Part shown: positions 27,166-35,830 of the stretch, one piece after another | Position numbering within the stretch: position 1 is the stretch's first letter | Layout of the letters: every line of letters starts with the position of its first letter | DNA from: Prochlorococcus sp. scB243_495D8 | Lineage (GTDB): Bacteria; Cyanobacteriota; Cyanobacteriia; PCC-6307; Cyanobiaceae | Reading direction: 5' to 3' | DNA length: 64,000 bases | Assembly: GCA_000634195.1 (NCBI GenBank) | Contig: JFLT01000187.1 | Location: forward strand, 268,877-332,876 | Position numbers and translations under genes: made by a program | The notes under the pieces: generated by a model | Databases searched by the model: none | Told to the model about the DNA's origin: nothing | Seen by the model: the letters and a program-made list of their open reading frames with translations, nothing else

Positions 27166-28974
27166 ATGAATTTAATTGCAGTAGTTAGTAATAATTTTGA
27201 TGCGTTTATAACGGTAGTTGTTTTAATAATGTCAATAATTTTGTTTATTAGAAATACTATTGCACCAGAATTGACTGGTTTGTTATGTGTCGGAATATTT
27301 ATATCTACTGGGGTTCTTTCTCCTGAAAAAGCTTTAGCTGGATTTGGCAGCCCTGCTTTAATTACCCTTATGGGTTTATTTGCAGTTTCCTCAGCATTAT
27401 TTAAAAGTGGTGCCTTAGACAGAGTAAGAGAATTGATTTCTTCTGAAAGTATTCGAACTCCAAGGAAATTAATTTCTTTAATAGCTTTTTTGATTGCTCC
27501 AATATCTGGAATTGTACCTAATACTCCAGTAGTAGCATCTTTGTTACCTTTAATTGAAAGTTGGTGCGAGCGAAGAAATATATCACCATCAAAAGTTTTA
27601 TTACCTCTTTCTTTTGCTACTTTACTCGGAGGAACTCTGACATTATTAGGTAGCTCAGTAAATCTTCTTGTAAGTGATATTAGTCAACAATTAGGTTACG
27701 GAGGTTTGGAATTATTTAGTTTGACTTCAATAGGAATTCCTGTGTGGCTTATAGGTACAACTTATATGATTCTAGTTTCTGACATGCTTTTACCAGATAG
27801 AGGGAGAGATAAGGAGTTTATTAAAAATGGCGATATGAATATATATTTTACCGAAGTTACTATTCCCTCTACTTCAGAATTAGTTGGACAATCTGTCAGA
27901 AATAGTAGATTGCAAAGACGATTTGACGTTGATGTTCTGGAATTGCAACGAAATGGAAAAGTTATTCTTCCTCCTTTGGCTGATAGAAAAATTGAACCGG
28001 ATGATAGATTAATAATCCGCGTTACAAGGGCAGACTTATTCAGGCTGCAGCAGGAACATACTATTCTGTTAGGAGAAAACAAAACATCTTTCGATGGGGC
28101 TAATGTTTTCTCAGATGATGAAGGTACTAAGACCTTTGAAGCCTTGTTACCAGCTGGTTCAACTTTAGCCGGTGCAAGTTTGAGAGAATTAAGATTTAGG
28201 CAGCGTCATAATGCAACAGTTTTAGCATTAAGAAGAGGTCAGCAAACTGTTCAGGAGAGATTAGGCCAAGCTGTTTTAAGGGCTGGAGATGTTTTATTAT
28301 TGCAAGCACCGCTTGATTCAATAAGAGGTTTGCAAGCTAGTAATGATTTGCTTATTTTAGATCAATTCGAAGATGACTTACCTTTTTTGATAAAAAAACC
28401 TATATCGATTGCAATTGCAATAGGAATGGTGGTTTTGCCTTCGGTTTCTAATATTCCATTAGTAGGTTCAGTTCTTTTGGCAGTGATCGCAATGGTTGCT
28501 TGTGGATGTTTAAGACCTGCAGAGATACAAAAATCAATTAGGTTAGACGTCATTTTATTGCTGGGATCTTTATCGTGTTTTAGTGTAGCTATGCAGATAA
28601 CTGGATTAGCAGATGTAATTGCAGTTAATCTAAACTTTGCCCTTAACGGAATGCCTCTTTATTTTGCACTAGTCGTAATTTTTGTATCTACAGTTATTCT
28701 TACGCAATTTATAAGTAATGCTGCTTCGGTTGCTTTGATTTTGCCTGTTGCTATTGAATTCTCAAATGTTTTAGAAATTTCACCAAGCGCTTTAATAATG
28801 CTTGTTTTATTTGGTGCGAGTCAATCTTTCTTGACTCCAATGGGTTATCAAACAAATTTAATGGTTTATGGTCCTGGAAGATATAGATTTTTTGATATCG
28901 CAAAATACGGAGCCGGATTAACACTTATAATGTCATTTACTGTGCCAGCATTGATAATTTTAAATTACGGGTAA
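27166..28974 (+). CDS. SLC13/DASS-type permease with two TrkA-C domains
   Basis: This 602-residue membrane protein has the divalent anion:Na+ symporter fold in two halves (residues 1-205 and 410-602), each with about five or six spans. Conserved features include GIVPNTPVVASLLPLIESWC and SNAASVALILPVAIE. Between them lie two RCK-C (TrkA-C) ligand-binding domains at about residues 215-300 and 315-400. Related cyanobacterial proteins have been linked to sulfate uptake (Synechocystis SLC13-type), but the substrate here is inferred only. The K+ system genes follow 4 bases later. Confidence 0.88.
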   Translation: MNLIAVVSNNFDAFITVVVLIMSIILFIRNTIAPELTGLLCVGIFISTGVLSPEKALAGFGSPALITLMGLFAVSSALFKSGALDRVRELISSESIRTPRKLISLIAFLIAPISGIVPNTPVVASLLPLIESWCERRNISPSKVLLPLSFATLLGGTLTLLGSSVNLLVSDISQQLGYGGLELFSLTSIGIPVWLIGTTYMILVSDMLLPDRGRDKEFIKNGDMNIYFTEVTIPSTSELVGQSVRNSRLQRRFDVDVLELQRNGKVILPPLADRKIEPDDRLIIRVTRADLFRLQQEHTILLGENKTSFDGANVFSDDEGTKTFEALLPAGSTLAGASLRELRFRQRHNATVLALRRGQQTVQERLGQAVLRAGDVLLLQAPLDSIRGLQASNDLLILDQFEDDLPFLIKKPISIAIAIGMVVLPSVSNIPLVGSVLLAVIAMVACGCLRPAEIQKSIRLDVILLLGSLSCFSVAMQITGLADVIAVNLNFALNGMPLYFALVVIFVSTVILTQFISNAASVALILPVAIEFSNVLEISPSALIMLVLFGASQSFLTPMGYQTNLMVYGPGRYRFFDIAKYGAGLTLIMSFTVPALIILNYG

Positions 28975-28978
28975 TATC

Positions 28979-30382
28979 GTGAAATTCACAAGCAAGGTTT
29001 ATAAGTTAAAAGATGCTTACAAAAAGCTATCTGTACCTCAATTTACTATTGTTACAGGCTTGTTTGTTATTTGCCTTGGAACTTTAATTTTGAGCTCTCC
29101 ATTATGTTCATCTTCAAATGTTGGTTTGTGGGAAGCATTTTTTACATCTACTTCTGCAATAACTGTTACTGGCTTAACTATAATAGATATAGGTGTTGAT
29201 TTAAATTTCTTTGGTCAAGTTTTCTTAGCTTTTATGCTTTTATCAGGTGGTCTAGGATTAATGGCCATTACAACATTTTTACAAGGGTTTGTTGTGAAGG
29301 GGACAAAGCTAAGAACTAGATTAGACAAAGGAAAGACTTTAGATGAATTTGGAGTTGGAGGAATTGGTCGAACTTTTCAAAGCATTGCTATTACTGCGAT
29401 TATTATCATATCCTTGGGCGCAATTGTCTTATATTCTTTTGGATTTGTAGATATTCAAAATAATTGGGAAAGACTATGGTCCTCGATTTTTCACAGTATT
29501 TCTGCATATAACAATGCAGGATTTTCGTTAATGTCAAATAGTCTCCAAGACTATAGAACAAATTATTTGGTGAATAGTGTTTTTGTTTTTCTCATTGTTA
29601 TGGGTGGATTGGGCTGGCGGGTTATTGATGATATTTGGAGTCATAAAAAAAATCTTTCTTATAAGAAATTAAGCCTTCATTCCAGACTAGTTATTAGGAC
29701 AAGTTTGTCTCTAATATTGTTCGGATCATTTGGATTCTTTATCACTGAATCACTGCTAAATAGTCAATTTTTTAATGATTTAAATTTGTTTGAACGGTTA
29801 ATGTCATCTATCTTCGAAACAGTTAGTGCAAGAACTGCAGGCTTTACAAATTTTCCGATTTCTTTGAACTCGATCTCAGATACGGGCCTCTTATTATTAA
29901 TGACGCTTATGTTTATTGGAGCAAGTACAGGAGGTACTGGTGGAGGCATAAAAACAACTACATTTATTGCTTTAATGGCTGCAACTAGATCAACTTTAAG
30001 AGGTCAAAAAGATGTAATTATTAGCAATAGATTAATTTCAGATAAAGTTATTCTAAAGGCAGTTGGAATCACAGTTGGATCTTTGCTTTTTGTTCTTTTA
30101 ATGGCAATGTTGCTTAGTACAACTAATACTTTTGTTAAAAAAGAATCATTCACATTCCTAGAAATTCTGTTCACTTGCATATCTGCATTTGCAACAGTTG
30201 GTTTTGATATTGGTTTAACCGCAAAATTAAATCATTTTGGTCAATTTATTCTTATTGTGGGTATGTTTGTGGGAAGACTTGGGATCCTTTTGCTTTTAAG
30301 TGCACTTTGGCAGGCACTTTATAAGAGTAGAATAGATAGACAAAAGAGAATTGGCTATCCTAAGGCTGATCTATATGTTTAG
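28979..30382 (+). CDS. ktrB: Potassium uptake channel subunit KtrB (TrkH family)
   Basis: Membrane-embedded K+ translocating subunit. The 467-residue protein has four pore repeats whose filter glycines can be seen in TSAITVTGLTI, SAYNNAGFSL, SARTAGFTNF and SAFATVGFDIG, and the gating-loop-like GASTGGTGGGIKTTT. The start is GTG 28979. It lies between the SLC13 permease (4 bases) and ktrA (18 bases), so the three form an operon. KtrAB in cyanobacteria supports Na+-dependent K+ uptake for osmotic adaptation. Confidence 0.92.
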   Translation: MKFTSKVYKLKDAYKKLSVPQFTIVTGLFVICLGTLILSSPLCSSSNVGLWEAFFTSTSAITVTGLTIIDIGVDLNFFGQVFLAFMLLSGGLGLMAITTFLQGFVVKGTKLRTRLDKGKTLDEFGVGGIGRTFQSIAITAIIIISLGAIVLYSFGFVDIQNNWERLWSSIFHSISAYNNAGFSLMSNSLQDYRTNYLVNSVFVFLIVMGGLGWRVIDDIWSHKKNLSYKKLSLHSRLVIRTSLSLILFGSFGFFITESLLNSQFFNDLNLFERLMSSIFETVSARTAGFTNFPISLNSISDTGLLLLMTLMFIGASTGGTGGGIKTTTFIALMAATRSTLRGQKDVIISNRLISDKVILKAVGITVGSLLFVLLMAMLLSTTNTFVKKESFTFLEILFTCISAFATVGFDIGLTAKLNHFGQFILIVGMFVGRLGILLLLSALWQALYKSRIDRQKRIGYPKADLYV

Positions 30383-30400
30383 AATTGACTGAGTTTTATT

Positions 30401-31105
30401 ATGGCTGATTGGTGGCAGTGGTCTCAAAAGAGAGAAAATGAAGCTCTCACTTTTGCAGTTGTCGGCGTTGGAAGATTTGGAACTGCAGTTTGCAGAGAAC
30501 TTATTAGTAATGGTGTTGATGTTTTGGCTGCAGATTATTCGGAAAAAGCTATTGATGATTTAAGGCAATTAGAACCTTCTATAGAAGCGAGAGTTGTAGA
30601 TTGTACTGATGAAGAGTCTATGAGGGAATCGGGAATTCTTGAAATGAATACTGTTGTAGTTGGTATTAGTGAACCTATTGAAGCAAGTATAACTACAACT
30701 CTTATTGCTAAGGATAGTGAAGGTAGCAAAGTGAAAAGAGTAATAGCGAGAGCTACCAGTGACTTGCACGAAAAAATGTTAAAAAGAGTAGGTGCAGATA
30801 AAGTTGTTTTCCCATCTAGGATGCAAGGAGAAAGATTAGGTTTAGAACTAGTAAGACCAAACCTAATCGAAAGATTGGAACTAGATAATCAAACTGGTAT
30901 CGATGAAATAACTGTTCCAGAGGAATTTATTGGAAGATCTTTAAGAGATTTAAATTTGAGGAAAAATTATTTAGTAAATGTTCTTGCTGCAGGACCCGCT
31001 GAACAGTTAACAGTTAATCCTCCAGCAAAATATATTTTGGAAAGAGGAAATATTTTGGTAGTCATGGGTAAAACTGTAGATTTACAGAAATTGCCTCAAA
31101 ATTAA
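30401..31105 (+). CDS. ktrA: Potassium uptake regulatory subunit KtrA (TrkA family)
   Basis: Cytoplasmic RCK ring protein that gates KtrB in response to nucleotides. 234 residues: RCK-N Rossmann domain from VVGVGRFGTAVCREL (about residue 20), with the acidic residue ending strand 2 in VLAADYSEKAID, and RCK-C domain from about 165 (DEITVPEEFIGRSLRDLNL). It completes the SLC13-ktrB-ktrA cluster. It converges with the RHH gene, 6 bases apart. Confidence 0.93.
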   Translation: MADWWQWSQKRENEALTFAVVGVGRFGTAVCRELISNGVDVLAADYSEKAIDDLRQLEPSIEARVVDCTDEESMRESGILEMNTVVVGISEPIEASITTTLIAKDSEGSKVKRVIARATSDLHEKMLKRVGADKVVFPSRMQGERLGLELVRPNLIERLELDNQTGIDEITVPEEFIGRSLRDLNLRKNYLVNVLAAGPAEQLTVNPPAKYILERGNILVVMGKTVDLQKLPQN

Positions 31106-31111
31106 TTATTT

Positions 31112-31414
31112 TTAATCAGATTTTTTATAGTATCTAATCCTTTGAGGAGCTCTTTTTAATCTTCTGACACTTTGTTTTTCAAGTTCATCTCTAAATTTAT
31201 CAGTATTTAAATTATTTTCTGAAACAGGTGATTTACTTTCTTTTTCGAAATATTTTTTAATACCATCTTGTATTAAAACTTTTGCCATATTACTTACTGT
31301 CCTAGATTCATTATCAGCCAAAATAGTTAATTGCTCACATATTAATTCTGGAAGAACTACCTGAATTCTGGGGGATTTAGGCTTCCCATTAGTTGAGTTT
31401 TGGCGGGTAGCCAT
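31112..31414 (-). CDS. Ribbon-helix-helix (CopG/Arc-type) DNA-binding protein
   Basis: The 100-residue protein has the ribbon-helix-helix pattern at residues 16-52: a basic strand (SPRIQVVLPELICEQL), helix with LTILADNESRTVSNMAKVLI, and then a charged, probably disordered C-terminal tail with many Lys and Arg. RHH proteins bind DNA as dimers on short inverted repeats, often their own promoter. An inverted repeat lies 31-67 bases upstream of its start (see separate entry). No toxin partner is evident next to it. Confidence 0.8.
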   Translation of the reverse strand: MATRQNSTNGKPKSPRIQVVLPELICEQLTILADNESRTVSNMAKVLIQDGIKKYFEKESKSPVSENNLNTDKFRDELEKQSVRRLKRAPQRIRYYKKSD

Positions 31415-31444
31415 GAGTCAAAGTTGATAACTGTTACTTATTAG

Positions 31445-31481
31445 TATACACAGTTAGTCAAGGATACTATCTTTGTGTATA
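31445..31481. promoter_or_regulatory. Inverted repeat in the divergent RHH/small-protein promoter region
   Basis: Perfect 8-bp arms TATACACA (31445-31452) and TGTGTATA (31474-31481) are 29 bp apart start to start, about three DNA turns, in the 117-bp gap between divergent genes. The position and symmetry suit an operator, possibly for the adjacent RHH protein. This is inference; AT-rich DNA makes short repeats common. Confidence 0.4.
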
Positions 31482-31531
31482 TTATTAGTAAGGAAATTTC
31501 TGTCCGTATCAATTAATTGTTTTATTGTCCC

Positions 31532-31870
31532 ATGAAAAATTCAAGAAAAATTGATTCTCCTAAAAGATCGATAACTGATAAACCGAAAAAAAGATTAGTC
31601 AATTCTGATTCTCACGATAATGAAAATAGTGACGTTTTGGTATCAGCTGTAATTAGTCCATATTTGTTAACTCATCTTCACCATATTCTTCAGCAGTCTG
31701 AGTATTATGCCCAAAAAGATGGTAGAAAATCACACGCAGCTAACTTTGCGAAACTTAGAAAAGTTTTATGTTTAGACGCAAGAAGTATGGCAGATGCCTC
31801 TGCAAAAGAGATAAAAGATGTGGATAATGATTTATCTAATAATAAATATAATGAACAAAATGTAGCTTGA
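31532..31870 (+). CDS. Conserved-looking hypothetical protein (112 aa)
   Basis: I do not recognise a family. The first ~40 residues are basic and polar, then a compact helical region follows (VLVSAVISPYLLTHLHHILQQSEYYAQKDGR, then HAANFAKLRKVLCLDARSMADASAKEI). It has the look of a small soluble helical protein with a disordered N-terminus. The open frame begins at TTG 31517, but ATG 31532 (MKNSRK) is chosen as the better codon. It is divergent from the RHH gene and 35 bases before the Nif11-like gene. Confidence 0.72.
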   Translation: MKNSRKIDSPKRSITDKPKKRLVNSDSHDNENSDVLVSAVISPYLLTHLHHILQQSEYYAQKDGRKSHAANFAKLRKVLCLDARSMADASAKEIKDVDNDLSNNKYNEQNVA

Positions 31871-31904
31871 AGTAATAATCTATTAATAAATAGATTTTAA
31901 AAAC

Positions 31905-32135
31905 ATGTCCAGTAATGCTGAAAAGCTCTATAAGTTAATAGCCAACGATTCAAAAAAGAAACAAAGTCTCTTTATGACAGCCTTAACTAATCCCAAAAAA
32001 GCCTTAGATAAAATTTGCGATATTGGCAACGAGTTAAATATTTCTGTGACTAAAGAAGAGGTTATTGAATATTTGAGTACTATTGATGATGAGGCAACTA
32101 AAATGTGGTTAATCAAGGCTCGAGGAGGTCTTTAG
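31905..32135 (+). CDS. Nif11-like leader-type peptide ending in GGL
   Basis: The 76-residue sequence matches the Nif11 domain pattern: a first helix (AEKLYKLIANDSKKKQSLFMTALT), then NPKKALDKICDIGNELNISVTKEEVIEYLSTID, and a terminal KARGGL. Nif11 domains serve as leader peptides of ribosomal natural products (for example prochlorosins), where a double Gly marks the cleavage point. Here only one residue follows the GG, so there is no core peptide, and no LanM or peptidase-transporter is nearby. It may be a free-standing Nif11 protein of other function. Confidence 0.65.
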   Translation: MSSNAEKLYKLIANDSKKKQSLFMTALTNPKKALDKICDIGNELNISVTKEEVIEYLSTIDDEATKMWLIKARGGL

Positions 32136-32289
32136 GAAAAGGTTTCGAATAATTATTATTTTGATTAGGAATAGGCTTTATTCTTTTGTTGTAGCCACCT
32201 CCACCAGCCAAAGTCCAAAAAAACCAATAACTTGGAATTGCGAGAGCTGCAGCTATGAAAATCACTACAATTTGTTCTATTCTTTTCAT
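32113..32289 (-). CDS. Small membrane protein (58 aa) antisense-overlapping the Nif11-like gene end
   Basis: An ATG-started frame on the minus strand encodes 58 residues: a start MKRIEQ, one hydrophobic helix (IVVIFIAAALAIPSYWFFWTLA), a glycine run (GGGG), then a basic, proline-rich tail (KRIKPIPNQ). This order is typical of single-span cyanobacterial small proteins, but I do not recognise a family. Its last 23 bases overlap the convergent Nif11-like gene. Confidence 0.6.
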   Translation of the reverse strand: MKRIEQIVVIFIAAALAIPSYWFFWTLAGGGGYNKRIKPIPNQNNNYSKPFPKDLLEP

Positions 32290-32361
32290 GATTTAATTTT
32301 ATTCCACAAAATATTTTTTAGTAAATAAGCCAGAGATTTTGTAAATTCTATTTTTAAAACA

Positions 32362-33987
32362 GTGATTAGATTTGAAGGTGTCAGCAAAATTTATTCTACA
32401 GATGTTGTTTTAAAAAATATTAGTTGGGAGATTAAGAAAGGAGAAAAAGTTGGCTTAGTTGGTTCTAATGGTGCAGGTAAATCAACCCAATTTAAGATTT
32501 TAATTGGAGAGGAAGAGCAAACAAGTGGAACAATCATCAAAGAGGGAAATCCTAAAATTGCCCATTTAAAGCAAGAGTTTGATTGTAATTTGAATTTTTC
32601 AGTGAGACAGGAATTAGAAAGTTCTTTTAAAGATATACAAATTGTTGCCATTAAACTTTTAGAAATTGAGAATAAAATGAAATCGTTAGATATAAAAAAA
32701 AATTCCGACGAACTTGAAATATTTGTAAATCAACTCGCAAAATATCAAGCAAAATTTGAAGCCTTAGGTGGTTATAAAATGCAATCTGATGTAGAAAAAA
32801 TATTACCAAAATTAGGGTTTTCTATAGAAGATGCTGATAAATTAGTTGGTAATTTCTCAGGTGGTTGGCAGATGAAAGTTGCACTTGGAAAAATAATCTT
32901 ACAAAAACCTGATTTACTTTTACTGGATGAACCAACCAATCATTTAGATTTAGAAACTATTTTTTGGTTGGAAGAATATCTATCTTCGCTTAAGATTGGA
33001 GTTATAATTATTAGCCATGATAGATATTTCTTAGATAAATTATGTAAAAAAATAATTTTTGTAGATAGAGGAATATCTGAAACTTATAATGGTAACTATT
33101 CTTTTTTTGTCGAACAGAAATCTTTGAATGAAGAATCACAAAATAAAGCATATCAATTACAACAAAAAGAAATTGAGTTACAGAAGAGATATATAGATAG
33201 ATTTAGAGCTAGTGCAACTAGAAGTTCTCAAGCAAAGAGCAGAGAAAAACAATTAAAAAAGATTTCTAAAATTGAAGCTCCCATAGCAAAATCAAAAAGT
33301 CCTGTTTTTAATTTTCCAGAGTGCCCTCGTTCAGGAAAATCAGTGCTAAATATCAAAAATTTGTCTCATAGTTTTGAAGATAAAATTCTTTTTTTAGATA
33401 TTAATTTAAAGATTTCTTCTGGGGAGAAAATAGCAATTTTGGGACCTAATGGCTGTGGTAAATCTACATTGCTTAAAATTATTATGAAAAAAATATCACC
33501 TGAAATTGGAGAAATTAATCTTGGTAAACATAATATTATAACTAGCTATTATGAACAGAATCAGGCTGAAGCACTTTCACTTGAAGAAAGGGTTATTGAT
33601 TTAGTATGTAATAGGTCTCCAGAATGGTCTCAAAAAAAAGTTAGAACATTTTTAGGGGGTTTTGGCTTTCAAAATGAAACTGTTTTTAAATATATTAAAC
33701 AACTCAGTGGGGGAGAAAAGGCAAGATTAGCATTGGCCCTCATGATTATTAATCCTAGTAATTTCCTTCTTTTGGACGAACCAACTAATCATTTGGATCT
33801 GCAATCAAAGGAAAACTTAGAAATAGCAATTAAAAATTATAAAGGATCATTATTAATCATTTCTCATGATCGTTATTTTATTTCAAAGGTTGCAAATAGA
33901 ATTATTGAAATTAAAGATTCAAAGTTAGTTTCATATGATGGTAATTACGAATATTTTTTAGAAAAAACTCAAAGCCAAAAAATTTGA
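32362..33987 (+). CDS. ABC-F family ATPase (Uup/EttA-like)
   Basis: Soluble protein with two ABC domains and no membrane part; the family works on ribosomes to rescue or tune translation, or in DNA repair (Uup). 541 residues. Domain 1: Walker A GSNGAGKST, signature FSGGWQMK, Walker B LLLLDEPTNHLD. Domain 2: [32 protein letters not shown]. The linker near residues 255-305 is basic (RSSQAKSREKQLKK). It lacks the long C-terminal coiled coil of Uup. The start is GTG 32362. Confidence 0.92.
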   Translation: MIRFEGVSKIYSTDVVLKNISWEIKKGEKVGLVGSNGAGKSTQFKILIGEEEQTSGTIIKEGNPKIAHLKQEFDCNLNFSVRQELESSFKDIQIVAIKLLEIENKMKSLDIKKNSDELEIFVNQLAKYQAKFEALGGYKMQSDVEKILPKLGFSIEDADKLVGNFSGGWQMKVALGKIILQKPDLLLLDEPTNHLDLETIFWLEEYLSSLKIGVIIISHDRYFLDKLCKKIIFVDRGISETYNGNYSFFVEQKSLNEESQNKAYQLQQKEIELQKRYIDRFRASATRSSQAKSREKQLKKISKIEAPIAKSKSPVFNFPECPRSGKSVLNIKNLSHSFEDKILFLDINLKISSGEKIAILGPNGCGKSTLLKIIMKKISPEIGEINLGKHNIITSYYEQNQAEALSLEERVIDLVCNRSPEWSQKKVRTFLGGFGFQNETVFKYIKQLSGGEKARLALALMIINPSNFLLLDEPTNHLDLQSKENLEIAIKNYKGSLLIISHDRYFISKVANRIIEIKDSKLVSYDGNYEYFLEKTQSQKI

Positions 33988-34098
33988 TTACTAATAACAA
34001 AATTTATAATTGGCTAAGTAAGATCACTCATTTATCTTTAAACAGTTTACCGTCCTTGATTAATTTTAAAAACACATAAATAAGTTTTAATAATTTAA

Positions 34099-34242
34099 AT
34101 GAAAAATTACGATTTCCAAGAAAAACAGTTTCAAATATCAGATCAAATTGAAAGTTATTTTGAATGAATTAGTACATGTGATATGAGGGACGGTAGTTTT
34201 ATTTCAAGGTGTGTTGAAATACTTAAACAGAACGAAAATTAA
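34099..34242 (+). pseudogene. Small gene split by one in-frame TGA (putative 47-codon peptide)
   Basis: ATG 34099 opens a frame that reads 22 codons (ending DQIESYFE), meets TGA at 34165-34167, then continues in the same frame for 24 more codons (ISTCDMRDGSFISRCVEILK) to TAA 34240-34242. The part after TGA is acidic/amphipathic with two Cys and looks coding. A single base change from TGT or TGC (Cys) or TGG (Trp) to TGA would explain it. Alternatives: a real 22-residue peptide, a second peptide from ATG 34183, recoding, or chance. Confidence 0.5.
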
Positions 34243-34248
34243 ATTTTT

Positions 34249-35415
34249 TTAGTTATTTTGAAGATTAGTTATATCAGTTGGTATTACTTTTAATTTAATA
34301 AATTTATTTTTACGCTTCAATAATATATTTACTTGTTTTTTTATACCATTTTTGCTAATTTGCTCTATTACGTCTGATGCGGTTTCAATATCTTTATTGC
34401 CTATTTTAATTAAAATATCATCTATCTTGATTCCACTTTTTTCAGCTGGACTGTTCGGTACTACATATCCAACTTTTACGACGTTATTTTTTCTCTCAGA
34501 AATACTTTCTTCTATTAGGCTGATTCCAATCATAGGATGTATTACTTTCCCATTATTTAATAGTTGATAGGCAATTTCTTTAGCTTTATTAATTGGGATT
34601 GCGAAACTCAAACCCGCTCCTGGACCTGATCTTATCAACGTATTAATACCAATTACGTCTCCATCGCTATTCAAAAGCGGACCTCCAGAATTGCCAGGAT
34701 TAATAGCAGCGTCTGTTTGTATCATTTCAAGTTTTTTATCATATATTCCTAATTGAGTTACGTTTCTATTTAGATTACTAATAATACCAAGCGTAACTGT
34801 GTTTTCCAGTCCAAATGGATTTCCTACTGCTATAGCCCAATCACCAACTTTAATTTTTGCAGAATCGCCTAATTTTGCTTTTGGCCAAGGCCCTTTCCCT
34901 TCAATCTTTAGCACAGCTAAATCAGTAACAGAGTCTTGGCCTATCAGTTTAGCGTTATATTTTTTGCCATTGGTTAAACCAACAATTACCTTATCTGATC
35001 CATTCACTACATGAGCATTGGTCATTACAAGTTCATCTGCAAATATAAATCCACTGCCTTGGTTTTGCTCTATTCTTGGCCGATTGTCATTAGGTAAATC
35101 TAATCCAAAAAATCTTTCAAAGTATGGGTCTAAAAATAGTTGAGAATTGTTAGGAAATTTTCTTTTTTTAACATATCTTTGAGTATCAATTGTTACCACA
35201 GATGCACCCGTTTTTTCTACAGCTTTAGTTACGAAAGACTTGTTTGAATATAAATCAATTTCCTTAGTTGTTGGTTTACTTAAAGGTTGGGATAATAATT
35301 TTGTAGAGTATATAGGGCCTAATGTGATTAATGAGGCAAATAGTAAAAGCTTTTGGAGGTATCTTTTCAATTTTGATTTTTTTATATTCTTCAAGAGATT
35401 TAACACACTAAACAA
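34249..35415 (-). CDS. DegP/DegQ (HtrA)-type serine protease
   Basis: Envelope protease/chaperone for misfolded proteins. 388 residues: an N-terminal basic region and hydrophobic signal or anchor (LLLFASLITLGPIYS, about residues 23-37), trypsin-like domain with the triad in TNAHVV, TDLAVLKI and NPGNSGGPLL, and one C-terminal PDZ domain (about residues 285-375, PNSPAEKSGIKIDDILIKIG). Cyanobacteria usually have three such proteases (HtrA, HhoA, HhoB); which one this is cannot be decided. The protease at 62190 is a different, divergent trypsin-like protein. Confidence 0.93.
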   Translation of the reverse strand: MFSVLNLLKNIKKSKLKRYLQKLLLFASLITLGPIYSTKLLSQPLSKPTTKEIDLYSNKSFVTKAVEKTGASVVTIDTQRYVKKRKFPNNSQLFLDPYFERFFGLDLPNDNRPRIEQNQGSGFIFADELVMTNAHVVNGSDKVIVGLTNGKKYNAKLIGQDSVTDLAVLKIEGKGPWPKAKLGDSAKIKVGDWAIAVGNPFGLENTVTLGIISNLNRNVTQLGIYDKKLEMIQTDAAINPGNSGGPLLNSDGDVIGINTLIRSGPGAGLSFAIPINKAKEIAYQLLNNGKVIHPMIGISLIEESISERKNNVVKVGYVVPNSPAEKSGIKIDDILIKIGNKDIETASDVIEQISKNGIKKQVNILLKRKNKFIKLKVIPTDITNLQNN

Positions 35416-35518
35416 GTGTAATTTAAATATAACTACTAATTAGATTAATTGAATCTAGAGAAAAATTTAATAACTAAAAATAGCTAAATTTCTTTTTTTC
35501 AGGCTATGATGATAAACA

Positions 35519-35524
35519 TATAAT
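35519..35524 (+). promoter_or_regulatory. Possible -10 box of the DUF2973 gene
   Basis: A perfect TATAAT sits 20 bases before the ATG at 35544, leaving a short leader. No good -35 element is visible, which is common for Prochlorococcus promoters. In AT-rich DNA the match alone is weak evidence. Confidence 0.35.
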
Positions 35525-35543
35525 CAATTGATTTATAGGTTAG

Positions 35544-35807
35544 ATGACTATTTTATTTCCAATCATATATTCTGCAGCCTTAACTTATTTAGTTTGGAAA
35601 GCTTTTAAAGTAATGTCTAATGGTTGGGGAATATCTGATAACAAAAATCAACGTTTCAAAACTTCCAGTTTTAAACAAAAAAAGTACACTATACACCCAG
35701 AGCTTTTAGATAAATCAGGAAATATAACAGAGGAGGAGCTATTAACAGTAAGATTTTCTAATGACAATGACTCCACATTAGAAGGAAAAGGTTCAACAAC
35801 TGATTAA
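35544..35807 (+). CDS. DUF2973 family small membrane protein
   Basis: The 87-residue protein has one N-terminal span (residues 2-23, ILFPIIYSAALTYLVWKAFKV) and a soluble part with the family-like element YTIHPELLDKSGNITEEELLTVRF. DUF2973 is a cyanobacterial family of unknown function that is found in thylakoid or cell membranes as far as known. It lies 24 bases upstream of the next gene and is probably co-transcribed with it. Confidence 0.72.
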   Translation: MTILFPIIYSAALTYLVWKAFKVMSNGWGISDNKNQRFKTSSFKQKKYTIHPELLDKSGNITEEELLTVRFSNDNDSTLEGKGSTTD

Positions 35808-35830
35808 TAAAATTATATATAGGAAAAAAA

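Noticed and set aside
27762..28082. 106-codon antisense frame inside the SLC13-type gene
   Set aside because: The sense frame is a clear TrkA-C domain protein; no ribosome-binding site or known family supports the antisense frame.
34048..34195. 8-bp inverted repeat TACCGTCC/GGACGGTA around the split small gene
   Set aside because: The arms are 132 bp apart and short; no stable structure or known function is implied.
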